The notes beneath the pieces are model-generated. The model worked only from the letters and a program-made list of their open reading frames with translations, was not told the origin of the DNA and did no database searches. From assembly GCA_002315885.1 (NCBI GenBank), contig DCIO01000053.1, positions 1 to 16,308 on the forward strand: a DNA stretch of 16,308 nt. The letters run 5' to 3'. This document shows positions 1 to 7,200 of this stretch, piece by piece. The DNA comes from Lentisphaeria bacterium UBA1724 (lineage in GTDB: Bacteria > Verrucomicrobiota > Lentisphaeria > Oligosphaerales > Oligosphaeraceae). Within the stretch, counting starts at the first letter, position 1. Every line of letters starts with the position of its first letter. The position numbers were made by a program, and so were the translations under genes.

Positions 1-220
1 CCGACAGTGCTTCCCTGGCGGCATCGTCATTGCCGGGACCCAGTTTGATGACATGCCCGCCCTTCAGACCATCCTGGAAATACTTCCGGGCATACCAGGC
101 GGGGGATTCCGTAGCAACAAAATTCTCCACCACCGCATGGTCGTCGCCATCCTGAAGGGACGCGCCGACGATTTGCTTCACGCGGCCATTATGGAGGTCA
201 ATACAAGGACGAAAACTCAT
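1..220 (-). CDS. hisA: HisA, eukaryotic-type ProFAR isomerase (5' part, cut by the window edge)
   Basis: The enzyme isomerises the ProFAR intermediate of histidine biosynthesis (an Amadori rearrangement) with a TIM-barrel fold in the cytoplasm. Reading the minus strand from the ATG at 220 gives 73 codons before the window edge. The start carries CIDLHNG followed by VKQIVG, and near the edge GHVIKLGPGNDDAAREAL. These strings match the yeast HIS6 / plant HisA type (TIGR02129-like), not the usual bacterial HisA, which begins with a PAIDLxxG motif. The family description, as I recall it, notes this form in Fibrobacter succinogenes, so it occurs in a few bacteria and lateral transfer has been suggested. 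There is no clear SD; a G/C-run hairpin element lies just upstream. Identity is firm from the motifs, but the C-terminal two thirds is not visible, so integrity cannot be judged. Confidence 0.88.
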   Translation of the reverse strand, partial: MSFRPCIDLHNGRVKQIVGASLQDGDDHAVVENFVATESPAWYARKYFQDGLKGGHVIKLGPGNDDAAREALS

Positions 221-224
221 AAAA

Positions 225-259
225 CAAGAGGGGGCAAGGGGGAAACCTCCCCCTCCTTA
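225..259 (-). repeat. G/C-run hairpin element, copy B
   Basis: About 35 bp of alternating G and C runs. Read on the minus strand it matches, at about 30 of 35 positions, the element at 1081-1115 on the plus strand, so the two copies are inverted and flank the esterase gene. Internally GGGGGA pairs with TCCCCC over a short loop. It lies 5-39 bases upstream of the hisA start and could be in its leader. There is no T tract, so it is not a clear terminator. Confidence 0.7.
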
Positions 260-264
260 CAAAA

Positions 265-296
265 AATTGAGAATTGAGAATTGAGAATTGAGAATT
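265..296. repeat. Heptamer tandem array (AATTGAG)4 plus AATT
   Basis: Four perfect head-to-tail copies of AATTGAG followed by AATT, between the esterase stop and hisA. It is one of several 7-bp-period arrays in the gaps of this window (1050-1080, 1119-1132, 14087-14121, 14132-14166, 16287-16307), all built from units beginning AATT or AATG. No function is evident. Confidence 0.85.
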
Positions 297-313
297 AAAA
301 AATGGCCGTCAGG

Positions 314-1042
314 TCATTTTTTCAGCATCCAGTGGATTGCCTTTTCGATTTCCACATCCCAGAATGCCCACTCGTGATTGAAAGGCAGCTCATCCCACTG
401 GACCTGGAAGCCCTTTTGGATTGCCAGATCACGGAAGCGAGTGCTCTGGGGATAGAGGGGATCCTGGGTTCCGCAGGCGAGATAGAGTGGCAGCTTGGGT
501 GCCTCGGCAGGGAAGTTCTCCAGCACCTGATAGGGGTCATCCTCGGGTTTCCAGGGATAAATCTGGAAATCCGCGTCATAGACGGGGCGGTGTTGCGTAT
601 AGACCCACATGGGATCGTAGGCACCAGAGAACGCCACAATGCCTGCGTAATTCTCGGGATTCCGCAGGCCGATTTTGGCTGCGCCGTAACCGCCCATGGA
701 GAGACCGCCGATGAAGCACTTCTTGGGATCCTTGCCAATGTCGAAGGTATTCTGAATGAACTGGGGCAGGTCCTTCGAGATGTAGTCGTAGTAATGAAGG
801 GGCCCCACCTCGTTGCAATACCAGGAGGTACCGCCGTCGGGCATCACCACCGCCAGACCATTCAACGCCGCGTAGCGCTCAATGGAACTCCAGCGAAGCC
901 AATTGCTGTAGTCGTCGGTAAAACCGTGCAGCAGATAGAGAACAGGACACTCCGCCTTCGGCATGCCATCCGGATAGAAAACCAACACTTTGGTGTTCTT
1001 GACTAGAGCGGCAGGACGAAAATCAATTTCAAAAATGGCCAT
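314..1042 (-). CDS. Esterase family alpha/beta-hydrolase (tributyrin/feruloyl esterase type)
   Basis: A 242-aa serine hydrolase of the PF00756 esterase family, which includes S-formylglutathione hydrolase, lactococcal tributyrin esterase and feruloyl/acetyl-xylan esterases. Visible features are the oxyanion-hole HGF at residues 39-41, the nucleophile elbow GLSMGGYG with Ser115, a likely acid Asp194 (GTQDPLYP) and His223 (FNHEW), giving a complete triad. SNWLRWSSIERY and VVMPDGGTSWY are typical of the EstA-like branch. There is no signal peptide, so the enzyme is probably cytoplasmic, acting on short-chain or acylated sugar esters. Length is normal for the family. The start at 1042 has no strong SD, and upstream sequence is a heptamer array. 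The gene lies between two inverted copies of a G/C-run element, 93 bp from hisA and 111 bp from gltA, so co-transcription is uncertain. The exact substrate cannot be told from sequence. Confidence 0.88.
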   Translation of the reverse strand: MAIFEIDFRPAALVKNTKVLVFYPDGMPKAECPVLYLLHGFTDDYSNWLRWSSIERYAALNGLAVVMPDGGTSWYCNEVGPLHYYDYISKDLPQFIQNTFDIGKDPKKCFIGGLSMGGYGAAKIGLRNPENYAGIVAFSGAYDPMWVYTQHRPVYDADFQIYPWKPEDDPYQVLENFPAEAPKLPLYLACGTQDPLYPQSTRFRDLAIQKGFQVQWDELPFNHEWAFWDVEIEKAIHWMLKK

Positions 1043-1049
1043 CTTTTAC

Positions 1050-1080
1050 AATTCTTAATGCTTGATGCTTAATGCTTAAT
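1050..1080. repeat. Heptamer tandem array (AATGCTT type)
   Basis: Units AATTCTT, AATGCTT, GATGCTT, AATGCTT and a trailing AAT in strict 7-bp register, 8 bp upstream of the esterase start codon. The same AATGCTT unit recurs at 16287-16307 at the end of the recombinase gene, so this is a dispersed family. Confidence 0.85.
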
Positions 1081-1115
1081 GAAGGAGGGGAGATTTCCCC
1101 CCTTGCCCCCTCTTC
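1081..1115 (+). repeat. G/C-run hairpin element, copy A
   Basis: This is the inverted partner of the element at 225-259. It directly adjoins the heptamer array on its left and two further heptamers on its right. GGGGA and TCCCC flank a 4-base GATT loop. It lies 39-73 bases upstream of the esterase start and downstream of the gltA stop. Without a T run it is a poor intrinsic terminator candidate for gltA. Confidence 0.7.
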
Positions 1116-1118
1116 TTT

Positions 1119-1132
1119 AATTCGGAATTGAG
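1119..1132. repeat. Two heptamers (AATTCGG, AATTGAG)
   Basis: Two 7-base units beside the G/C-run element, of the same kinds as those at 14087-14121 (AATTCGG) and 265-292 (AATTGAG). They suggest the composite structure heptamers, G/C-run core, heptamers between gltA and the esterase gene. Confidence 0.55.
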
Positions 1133-1153
1133 GCCCTTGAGACCCTTGGGCAG

Positions 1154-2479
1154 TTACTTTGTCTTCTTTTTGGCGTAGAGGTCGGTAGCCAGGGTTTCCT
1201 CCACGGTTCGCATGCCGGGCCCCACATAGAGCTGCCTGGGTCGTACGATGCGCTGTCCTTCGCCGTCGCGCTGTTCCAGCCACTGTGCGATCCATCCCGG
1301 CAGTCGTCCGATGGCGAACATGACCGTGAACATATTCACTGGGATGCCCATGGCGCGATATGCCAATCCCGTGAAGAAATCCACATTGGGATAGAGCGAG
1401 CGTTCCTGGAAGTAGTTGTCCGCCAGGGCCACCTGTTCCAGTTCCTGTGCGTAATCCAGTAGCGGGTCGCTCTGTGACATGTGCTTGATGACCTGTGTGC
1501 AGACCTTCTTCGCCACCTTGGCGCGGGGATCGTAGGTCTTGTAAACGCGATGCCCGAAGCCGTAGAGTCGGTAGTTGCTGTGGCGGTCTTTCGCCTTCTC
1601 CACCAGCGCCTTGGGGCTGATGTTGTTGCGTAGGGCATCCTCCAGGACTTCCAGCACGCGCTGATTTGCGCCACCGTGGAGGGGTCCCCACAATGCGCAG
1701 ACACCCGCGGAGATGCTGGCATAGAGATTGGCGTGGCTGGAGCCCACTGCGCGCACCACGGAGGTCGAGCAATTCTGTTCGTGGTCTGCGTGGAGAATCA
1801 GCAGCTGGTTCAATGCGCGGGTGATGACGGGATCGGGCTCGTAGTTATTCACGGGCGTATAGAACATCATGTTCAGGAAATTCTCGCAATAGCGCAGATC
1901 CGAGCGGGGATAGACGATGGGATGCCCCATGTATTTCTTGTAGGAGAAGGCCGCGATAGTGCGCAATTTGGAGAGCAGTCGGGATACCGTGATATCGATT
2001 GCCTCCATGGGATCGCTCTCCAATTCGGGATAGAATGTGGAGAGTGAGACCACCATCGCCGAGAGAATCGCCATGGGGTGCGCGTGGTCAGGATAGAGCG
2101 AGAAGAAATTCCGCATGTTCTCGTGGAGCATGGAATGGAGATTCATCAGCTTACTGAAAGCGCTGTATTCGCTGGGGGTCGGCAGGAAGCCATGCACCAG
2201 CAGATAGGCCACTTCCAGGAAAGAGCAATGCTCCGCCAGGTCTTCGATATCGTAACCGCGGTAGCGCAGAATGCCGTTCTTGCCGTCCACGTAGGTGATA
2301 TTGCTTTCGCAGACTGCGGTATTCACCATGCCGGGGTCAAAAGTGACCAACCCACTATCCTTCAGTAAATTGCGGACATCCAGTCCCCGTTCGCCCATAT
2401 CGCCTTCCAGCACAGGGAGGTCGTAGTCGTGGCCCTCAAAGGACAGCCTTGCAGTAGAAATCTTTTTCGTAAGAGTCAT
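1154..2479 (-). CDS. gltA: Citrate synthase
   Basis: Condenses oxaloacetate and acetyl-CoA to citrate, the entry step of the TCA cycle and of the route to glutamate. The 441-aa protein is the length of bacterial type II (hexameric, GltA-like) enzymes. The catalytic triad is visible: His268 in WGPLHGGAN, His310 in GFGHRVY and Asp367 in NVDFFTG. The upstream ADHEQNCSTS motif (His233) and the GRLPGWIAQW segment (391-400) are also typical. The N-terminal part, with YVDGKNGILRYRGYDIEDLA (61-80), matches the family. The ATG at 2479 has only a weak GGA upstream, but the N-terminus aligns with the family there. Upstream on the same strand are a hairpin (2497-2516) and a -10-like TATATTA, consistent with its own promoter. 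No clear terminator follows. No other TCA gene is adjacent. Confidence 0.97.
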   Translation of the reverse strand: MTLTKKISTARLSFEGHDYDLPVLEGDMGERGLDVRNLLKDSGLVTFDPGMVNTAVCESNITYVDGKNGILRYRGYDIEDLAEHCSFLEVAYLLVHGFLPTPSEYSAFSKLMNLHSMLHENMRNFFSLYPDHAHPMAILSAMVVSLSTFYPELESDPMEAIDITVSRLLSKLRTIAAFSYKKYMGHPIVYPRSDLRYCENFLNMMFYTPVNNYEPDPVITRALNQLLILHADHEQNCSTSVVRAVGSSHANLYASISAGVCALWGPLHGGANQRVLEVLEDALRNNISPKALVEKAKDRHSNYRLYGFGHRVYKTYDPRAKVAKKVCTQVIKHMSQSDPLLDYAQELEQVALADNYFQERSLYPNVDFFTGLAYRAMGIPVNMFTVMFAIGRLPGWIAQWLEQRDGEGQRIVRPRQLYVGPGMRTVEETLATDLYAKKKTK

Positions 2480-2496
2480 AGTCGTATTCCGTCAAA

Positions 2497-2516
2497 GAAT
2501 CCCCGAATCGGGATTC
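2497..2516 (-). promoter_or_regulatory. Hairpin in the probable gltA leader
   Basis: GAATCCC and GGGATTC are perfect 7-bp inverted arms around a 6-base centre. An alternative fold pairs CCCG with CGGG and bulges one C. It lies between the candidate -10 box and the gltA start, so it would be transcribed or overlap an operator. It could be a protein-binding palindrome or an mRNA hairpin; the sequence does not decide. Confidence 0.45.
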
Positions 2517-2527
2517 CGAATTCTGTA

Positions 2528-2534
2528 TAATATA
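2528..2534 (-). promoter_or_regulatory. Candidate -10 box for gltA (TATATTA)
   Basis: On the minus strand TATATTA lies 48 bases before the gltA ATG. The same heptamer lies 56 bases before the kinase ATG and 46 bases before leuS, which supports its being a promoter element. No consensus -35 is seen at the usual spacing. Confidence 0.45.
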
Positions 2535-2606
2535 ACCCTATTATCCGCGCGAGGCTTTTTTCAACCTCGCCAAAAAGAGACATTCCTACGACTTTCTACC
2601 CACTTA

Positions 2607-2721
2607 CCCACGAAAGGAGTGAAAGAGGGGAAACCACGAAAGGCGCGAAAGGAGCGAAAGAGGGGGAACCGCGAAAATTGAAAACTCTTTTCGTTTCTTT
2701 CGCGTTTTTTGTGGTCTCCCC
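2607..2721. repeat. Tandem (35-bp offset) and inverted repeat of CGAAAGG-rich sequence
   Basis: The 337-bp gap between gltA and the kinase gene holds this purine-rich element. The segment at 2616-2643 recurs at 2651-2678, with 23 of 28 bases equal. The segment 2627-2662 is also an inverted repeat of 2685-2721, sharing GGGGA.ACCAC, CGCGAAAG and CGAAA blocks, so a stem of about 36 bp with a loop of about 22 can form. It resembles a dispersed extragenic palindrome. It separates the two divergent promoters and may act as a barrier or bidirectional structure. Nothing coding was seen in the gap. Confidence 0.65.
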
Positions 2722-2753
2722 TGACTCTCGCATTCTTTTTGGCAAAGTTTCGC

Positions 2754-2760
2754 TATATTA
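2754..2760 (+). promoter_or_regulatory. Candidate -10 box for the hybrid kinase (TATATTA)
   Basis: TATATTA lies 56 bases before the ATG at 2817. A TTGGCA at 2739-2744 is -35-like, but the 9-bp spacing is too short for sigma70. The match with the -10 candidates of gltA and leuS is the main support. Confidence 0.4.
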
Positions 2761-2816
2761 ACTCAAAAGTTTGTTCAGAGAGATTGCCATCGCGTTGCGG
2801 AACGATTTTGAAAGTT

Positions 2817-5800
2817 ATGACGAAATCGCACACTATTCTAGTCAGAGGCATCCTTTTCCTGCTCACATTATGGCTGGGCGCAGGGGTCATTCTTGCCGAA
2901 GAGATACCCACCTTGCGTATCGGCTTCCCCAATGAAAATGGCTCTCGAAAATCCTTCGGACAGGATTTTACGGCAAAATTGCAGGAGGCGCTCCCGGATT
3001 TCCGGGTGAGTTATATCGACAAGCCCTTCACCCTGGAAGAAGGAAGACAGATGATTGCCGAAGGGACTCTGGACATCCTGGGCATGGCATATATCCAGGA
3101 GGGGGATTCCCAGGAATTCTGCTTCTGCAAAATACCCATCGGTTATACGCCAACCCAGGTCCTGTGCAGTCCCGCGGACGGTGAAAAATACCTCCATTCC
3201 CACACACGCTGGAATGGGACGACTGTGGCCTGTCGCGAAAATAGCTACGAGCAGGAGGTCTTCGCCACATACGCACAACGAAATAACATCTCCTACCACG
3301 AAAAACTCTACCCCACAGACGAGGCGGTGCACTCTGCACTCCTGTCCAAGGAAGTCAATCTGGCAATCCTGAACAACTCCATCGCCAGACACCAGGACAC
3401 CGACACCAACCGCTGCCTCGTCGTAGAAGAACTGGAATCCCGCCCCTGGTATCTGATGGCCCTCAAGACACACCAGGATACCATGCTGGCCATCGAAAAC
3501 GCACTGGCTACCCTCCATGAAAAGGATCCCGCCTGGGAGAACATGCTGGTCAAGAAGCACTTCATCGGGCGCCAGGTCAACGCACTAGTCCTGCGTAGTG
3601 GCATTCCTGGAGTCGATCAATATTGCCAGAAAATCCTCCTGCATTTGGAGAAATACAACTCCTGGCGCCTCAATATCACCGAAATCGAGACGGACACACT
3701 CCCTGAAAACCTGGAGGACTATGAGCTAGTCTGCGGCATCCCCAACGATGCGGAGACACGGGAATTGCTGGACTTCCCACCGTTCCCTCTGGGCGAACGC
3801 GCACTCTACCTGCTGGAAAAATCGAACTCCAGTCTATTCAGTGCGGAAACTTCCAGGAAGGGCTATCGAAAACTCCGGATTGCCTTCCCGACCACACTTC
3901 CGGAGCGAACGGAATACTTCCAGGAATTTCTGAAACGCGGCCTAGGCTACGAATTGTCCTACCGTGGAAATACCCAGGAGACCCTGGATGCCCTGGAAAA
4001 AGGCGAGATATCCCTGGCGGTTACCGACAAGGCATTCTCCAAGGACAAATTCCACATCGTGTGGCAATGCGGTTCAGTGCCCTTCTTCATTGCCACGCCG
4101 AAGAGCCACGACCATTGCGCTTACTCCCTGAACGAGAGCCTGGAATACTTCCATTTCTACGAAGCGTCCTTCCTTCGCGACCTGAAAGAGCGTTTCCTGG
4201 GGGAGGTCCCTCCTCAGGGAAAGGTCGTCCGTGCGGCCATCTATCGCGAAGTCGGCTTGGCGGAAGTCAATGCCGACGGCACCCTCTCTGGATACACCCT
4301 GGAATACATCCGGCGCATCGCAAAGTTGGCGGGTTGGGACCTGGAGGAACTGCCCACGAATTACGTCAATGCCCAGAGGTATGTAGCGGAAGGGCAAGCG
4401 GATGTGCTGCTGTGTGCCATTATCACACCGGAACGGCAGGAGGTCTTTGACTATTCTCAATTTGACATCGGTCCTCTCTACTACGGCCTCATGACCAACC
4501 CCACCGGCGACCTCAAGCCCAACCGCCCCGACACCTGGCAAAAAGCACGCATTGCCTTCCTGCGCGGCTCAAAATCCGTTCTGGATTTGACACGCTTCCT
4601 GAACGACCGTAAGGTCTCCTGGTCGCCCGTCCCCTACGACAATCTGGAAAAAGCGGAACAGGCAGTACAAGAAGGCAAGATTGACGCCGTTTACTCGCTG
4701 ATAAGCCGTCACAGCCAGGATTTGACGACTCTGGCGGTGCTTCCTACGGAACTGACCTACATCTGCACCACCAAGAAGAAGCCCGAACTCATCGGTGAGG
4801 TCAACCGCGCCATGGCAGAGATTCACCGTTTTGAGAATGACTTCCAAAACAAACTCACCGAGCGCTTCTTCCCTGGCAACCAGGATGCCCTGATGATTGA
4901 TTCCAATGACCTGCAGGTGCTGGAAGAGAACCATGAGAAGCCCATCAATGTGGACATCTATCCATTGCTCGCACCCCTGAAGGAATACGACAACGACCTG
5001 GGGACCGCAGTGGGATTTATCAGGGATATATGCAACGAAATCAGTGAAAGCACGGGTCTGAGATTCCATTTCCTGCCGCCGGTATCCGAAGATGAATCCC
5101 GCAAGCGGCTGATTCTTGGGGAATGCGACCTCTGGTTCGGGTATGGCGCCACCACCCAGGCTTCTGCACACCTCCCAGGCATCCCCGATGCGATTCAGGC
5201 ACAGGCCGCCATCATCCGACGACAGGGGACCGTCACAGGACCTACACTCCAGGAAGAGACTGTCGCCATCGCAGAAAATGACATCTTCCTGCGGGAACAT
5301 TTTGAAAATTCCTCCCGAAAGCTCCTCCTCTGTCCGACACGGCGGGAATGCTATCGCGCGGTAGCCAACCACGAAGCGGATTTCACCATCGATTCCTTGC
5401 AGGCCGCCGGACTCATGCTGCACCCAGGAAAGACCTCCTTCCCATCCCTGGCATTCCAACCCGTGGACCAGCAGAATTTCATGCTGCCCTTCCCCATTTA
5501 TCTCAGCCCACGCACCGCCCCGGAAATTCAGCAGGTCCTGACGAAGGCCTTCAAGGCAATCACCGCCGAACGTATGAATGACTTCCTTTACAAGGCAAAT
5601 TTTGGAAGGCAGCAGCCCATTTTGACGGGCACGCAGTTGGGCTATATCCTGGGATTGATTATCTTCCTGGGCTTGCTCATCGTGGTGCTGATCATGGCAT
5701 ACTTCAACAGCCAGCTCAAGCGCGAGCGCGATATGGCCTTGGAGGCAAGAAAAGCCCAGCGGGATGCCGACATGAAGCGCATGGAACACGAAGCGGCAAA

Positions 5801-6944
5801 CAAAGCCAAGAGTTCCTTCCTCTTCAACATGTCCCACGACATCCGTACTCCCATGAACGCCATCACGGGATACACGGCGATGGCACAGAAGCATATCGGC
5901 GATGTTGCGAAGGTCAATGACTACCTTGGGAAGATCGAGGTATCCAGCAAGCATCTGCTGGAGCTGATCAACGGCGTTCTGGATATGTCACGCATCGAAT
6001 CAGGAAAACTCACCCTCAGCCAGGAAGCCTGTAACTTGAATGACATCGCAAATGGACTGCTGGTGATTTGCAGCGGGAATGCCCAGAAAAAGGGTATCAA
6101 ACTGATTCCGCAGATAGACAAACTGCCCCATCCCGTGGTCATCACAGACACACTCCGCCTCAACCAGGTGCTTCTGAACATCTTGAACAACGCCATCAAA
6201 TACACGCCCCAAAATGGCACGGTCACCTTTAAGCTCAACCAGCACCCCTGCGATACCCCGGAGAAAGTCGAGTGCGTCGCGGTAATCAGTGACACAGGCA
6301 TCGGCATGTCCGAGGAATTCCAGAAACGGCTCTTCGAGCCATTCTCCCGTGAAAAAAATACCACGGTCAGCGGCATCGAGGGAACGGGGCTGGGACTGGC
6401 CATCGTCAAGCACATCCTCGATATCATGGGAGCGGGAATCCGCGTTCAGTCCCAGCAAGGGGAAGGCACCACCATCACTATCCATTTCCAATTCCCCATC
6501 GGAAAAGAAAATGACGACACCAATGCCAGCCAGAGCGCTATCCTGGAACTCTCAGAGGAAATGCTGAAAGGCAAACGGGTATTGCTGGTGGAGGACAATG
6601 AAATGAACCGCGAGATTGCGCGGGAGATGCTCCAGGGACACCGTATGGTGGTGGAAGAAGCCGATGACGGCGATGTGGCTGTCCGAAAAATCCAGGAGAA
6701 TGCACCTGGATACTACGCATTTGTCCTCATGGACATCCAGATGCCGCGCATGAATGGCTATGAGGCCACACGCGCCATTCGGAAAATTACCAAGGGAAGC
6801 GACTTCCGGTTGCCGATTATCGCCATGACCGCAAACGCCTTCGCCGAAGACAAGAAGGATGCACTGGATGCGGGAATGGACGCGCACTTGGCAAAGCCTA
6901 TCCACGAAAACGAGGTCATCGCGGTCCTCCGAAAATTCGCATAA
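2817..6944 (+). CDS. Hybrid sensor histidine kinase with several periplasmic solute-binding-type modules (BvgS-like)
   Basis: A 1375-aa inner-membrane sensor. The order is: signal peptide (about 1-27, hydrophobic core then ILAEE); a first solute-binding-like module (31-250); a degenerate region with two lobe-like segments (253-345 and 348-465); a clear SBP_bac_3-type module (468-685, with GTLSGYTLEYIRRIAKLAGW and PERQEVFDYS); a further module (about 705-935); one membrane helix (941-963); a short coiled coil; HisKA with His1007 in NMSHDIRTPMNAI; HATPase with N-box Asn1124, DTGIGM (1159) and GTGLGL (1189); and a receiver with Glu1259/Asp1260, phospho-acceptor Asp1306, Thr1338 and Lys1360. All catalytic residues are present. 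The start at 2817 is preferred to an in-frame TTG at 2709 because it begins a signal peptide and lies after the candidate promoter. No HPt domain and no partner response regulator gene are adjacent, so the output is unknown. The ligand is probably a small periplasmic solute (amino acid-like by family). Confidence 0.92.
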   Translation: MTKSHTILVRGILFLLTLWLGAGVILAEEIPTLRIGFPNENGSRKSFGQDFTAKLQEALPDFRVSYIDKPFTLEEGRQMIAEGTLDILGMAYIQEGDSQEFCFCKIPIGYTPTQVLCSPADGEKYLHSHTRWNGTTVACRENSYEQEVFATYAQRNNISYHEKLYPTDEAVHSALLSKEVNLAILNNSIARHQDTDTNRCLVVEELESRPWYLMALKTHQDTMLAIENALATLHEKDPAWENMLVKKHFIGRQVNALVLRSGIPGVDQYCQKILLHLEKYNSWRLNITEIETDTLPENLEDYELVCGIPNDAETRELLDFPPFPLGERALYLLEKSNSSLFSAETSRKGYRKLRIAFPTTLPERTEYFQEFLKRGLGYELSYRGNTQETLDALEKGEISLAVTDKAFSKDKFHIVWQCGSVPFFIATPKSHDHCAYSLNESLEYFHFYEASFLRDLKERFLGEVPPQGKVVRAAIYREVGLAEVNADGTLSGYTLEYIRRIAKLAGWDLEELPTNYVNAQRYVAEGQADVLLCAIITPERQEVFDYSQFDIGPLYYGLMTNPTGDLKPNRPDTWQKARIAFLRGSKSVLDLTRFLNDRKVSWSPVPYDNLEKAEQAVQEGKIDAVYSLISRHSQDLTTLAVLPTELTYICTTKKKPELIGEVNRAMAEIHRFENDFQNKLTERFFPGNQDALMIDSNDLQVLEENHEKPINVDIYPLLAPLKEYDNDLGTAVGFIRDICNEISESTGLRFHFLPPVSEDESRKRLILGECDLWFGYGATTQASAHLPGIPDAIQAQAAIIRRQGTVTGPTLQEETVAIAENDIFLREHFENSSRKLLLCPTRRECYRAVANHEADFTIDSLQAAGLMLHPGKTSFPSLAFQPVDQQNFMLPFPIYLSPRTAPEIQQVLTKAFKAITAERMNDFLYKANFGRQQPILTGTQLGYILGLIIFLGLLIVVLIMAYFNSQLKRERDMALEARKAQRDADMKRMEHEAANKAKSSFLFNMSHDIRTPMNAITGYTAMAQKHIGDVAKVNDYLGKIEVSSKHLLELINGVLDMSRIESGKLTLSQEACNLNDIANGLLVICSGNAQKKGIKLIPQIDKLPHPVVITDTLRLNQVLLNILNNAIKYTPQNGTVTFKLNQHPCDTPEKVECVAVISDTGIGMSEEFQKRLFEPFSREKNTTVSGIEGTGLGLAIVKHILDIMGAGIRVQSQQGEGTTITIHFQFPIGKENDDTNASQSAILELSEEMLKGKRVLLVEDNEMNREIAREMLQGHRMVVEEADDGDVAVRKIQENAPGYYAFVLMDIQMPRMNGYEATRAIRKITKGSDFRLPIIAMTANAFAEDKKDALDAGMDAHLAKPIHENEVIAVLRKFA

Positions 6945-6950
6945 TGCCTT

Positions 6951-7071
6951 CGCCGCGACAAAATCGCGGCGCACAGGACCATTTCGCCGCGACAAAATCG
7001 CGGCGCACAGAACCATTTCGCCGCGACAAAATCGCGGCGCACAGGACCATTTCGCCGCGCGGGGGGGGCGG
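6951..7071. repeat. Hairpin repeat array: three 34-bp units plus a degenerate fourth
   Basis: Units start at 6951, 6985 and 7019. Each consists of the perfect 8-bp palindrome arms CGCCGCGA and TCGCGGCG around CAAAA, followed by a 13-base linker (CACAGGACCATTT; the middle unit has one A for G). A fourth unit starts at 7053, keeps CGCCGCG and collapses into a G8 run (7061-7068). The array begins 6 bp after the kinase stop codon. Stable RNA hairpins would form at the 3' end of the kinase message, as in REP elements. No T tract follows. The rest of the 256-bp gap holds a G-rich stretch to about 7095, a GCCC-TTTA-GGGC palindrome (7117-7128) and the leuS -10 candidate. Confidence 0.9.
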
Positions 7072-7147
7072 TCTCCTGGCGGCGGAGGTGGTGGAAGTTC
7101 CTTCCGTCCTGTGTGAGCCCTTTAGGGCGAAAAAACGATACATAGGC

Positions 7148-7154
7148 TATATTA
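7148..7154 (+). promoter_or_regulatory. Candidate -10 box for leuS (TATATTA)
   Basis: TATATTA lies 46 bases before the leuS ATG, matching the placement of the same heptamer upstream of gltA and the kinase. The 17-bp-spaced -35 position reads GGGCGA, which is not consensus. Confidence 0.45.
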
Positions 7155-7200
7155 TTCGAATTACGCATTTAGCCTTAATCCCCTATCTAACATACGCATT

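Noticed and set aside
302..1006. 234-aa plus-strand frame over the esterase gene
   Set aside because: The minus strand has a full catalytic triad and family motifs; the plus frame has none.
2709..2816. TTG start adding 36 residues to the kinase
   Set aside because: It lies inside an inverted-repeat arm, the extension covers the candidate -10 box, and the ATG at 2817 begins a proper signal peptide.
6951..7052. CRISPR array
   Set aside because: The units are contiguous 34-bp tandem copies with nearly identical linkers. There are no variable spacers and no cas genes.
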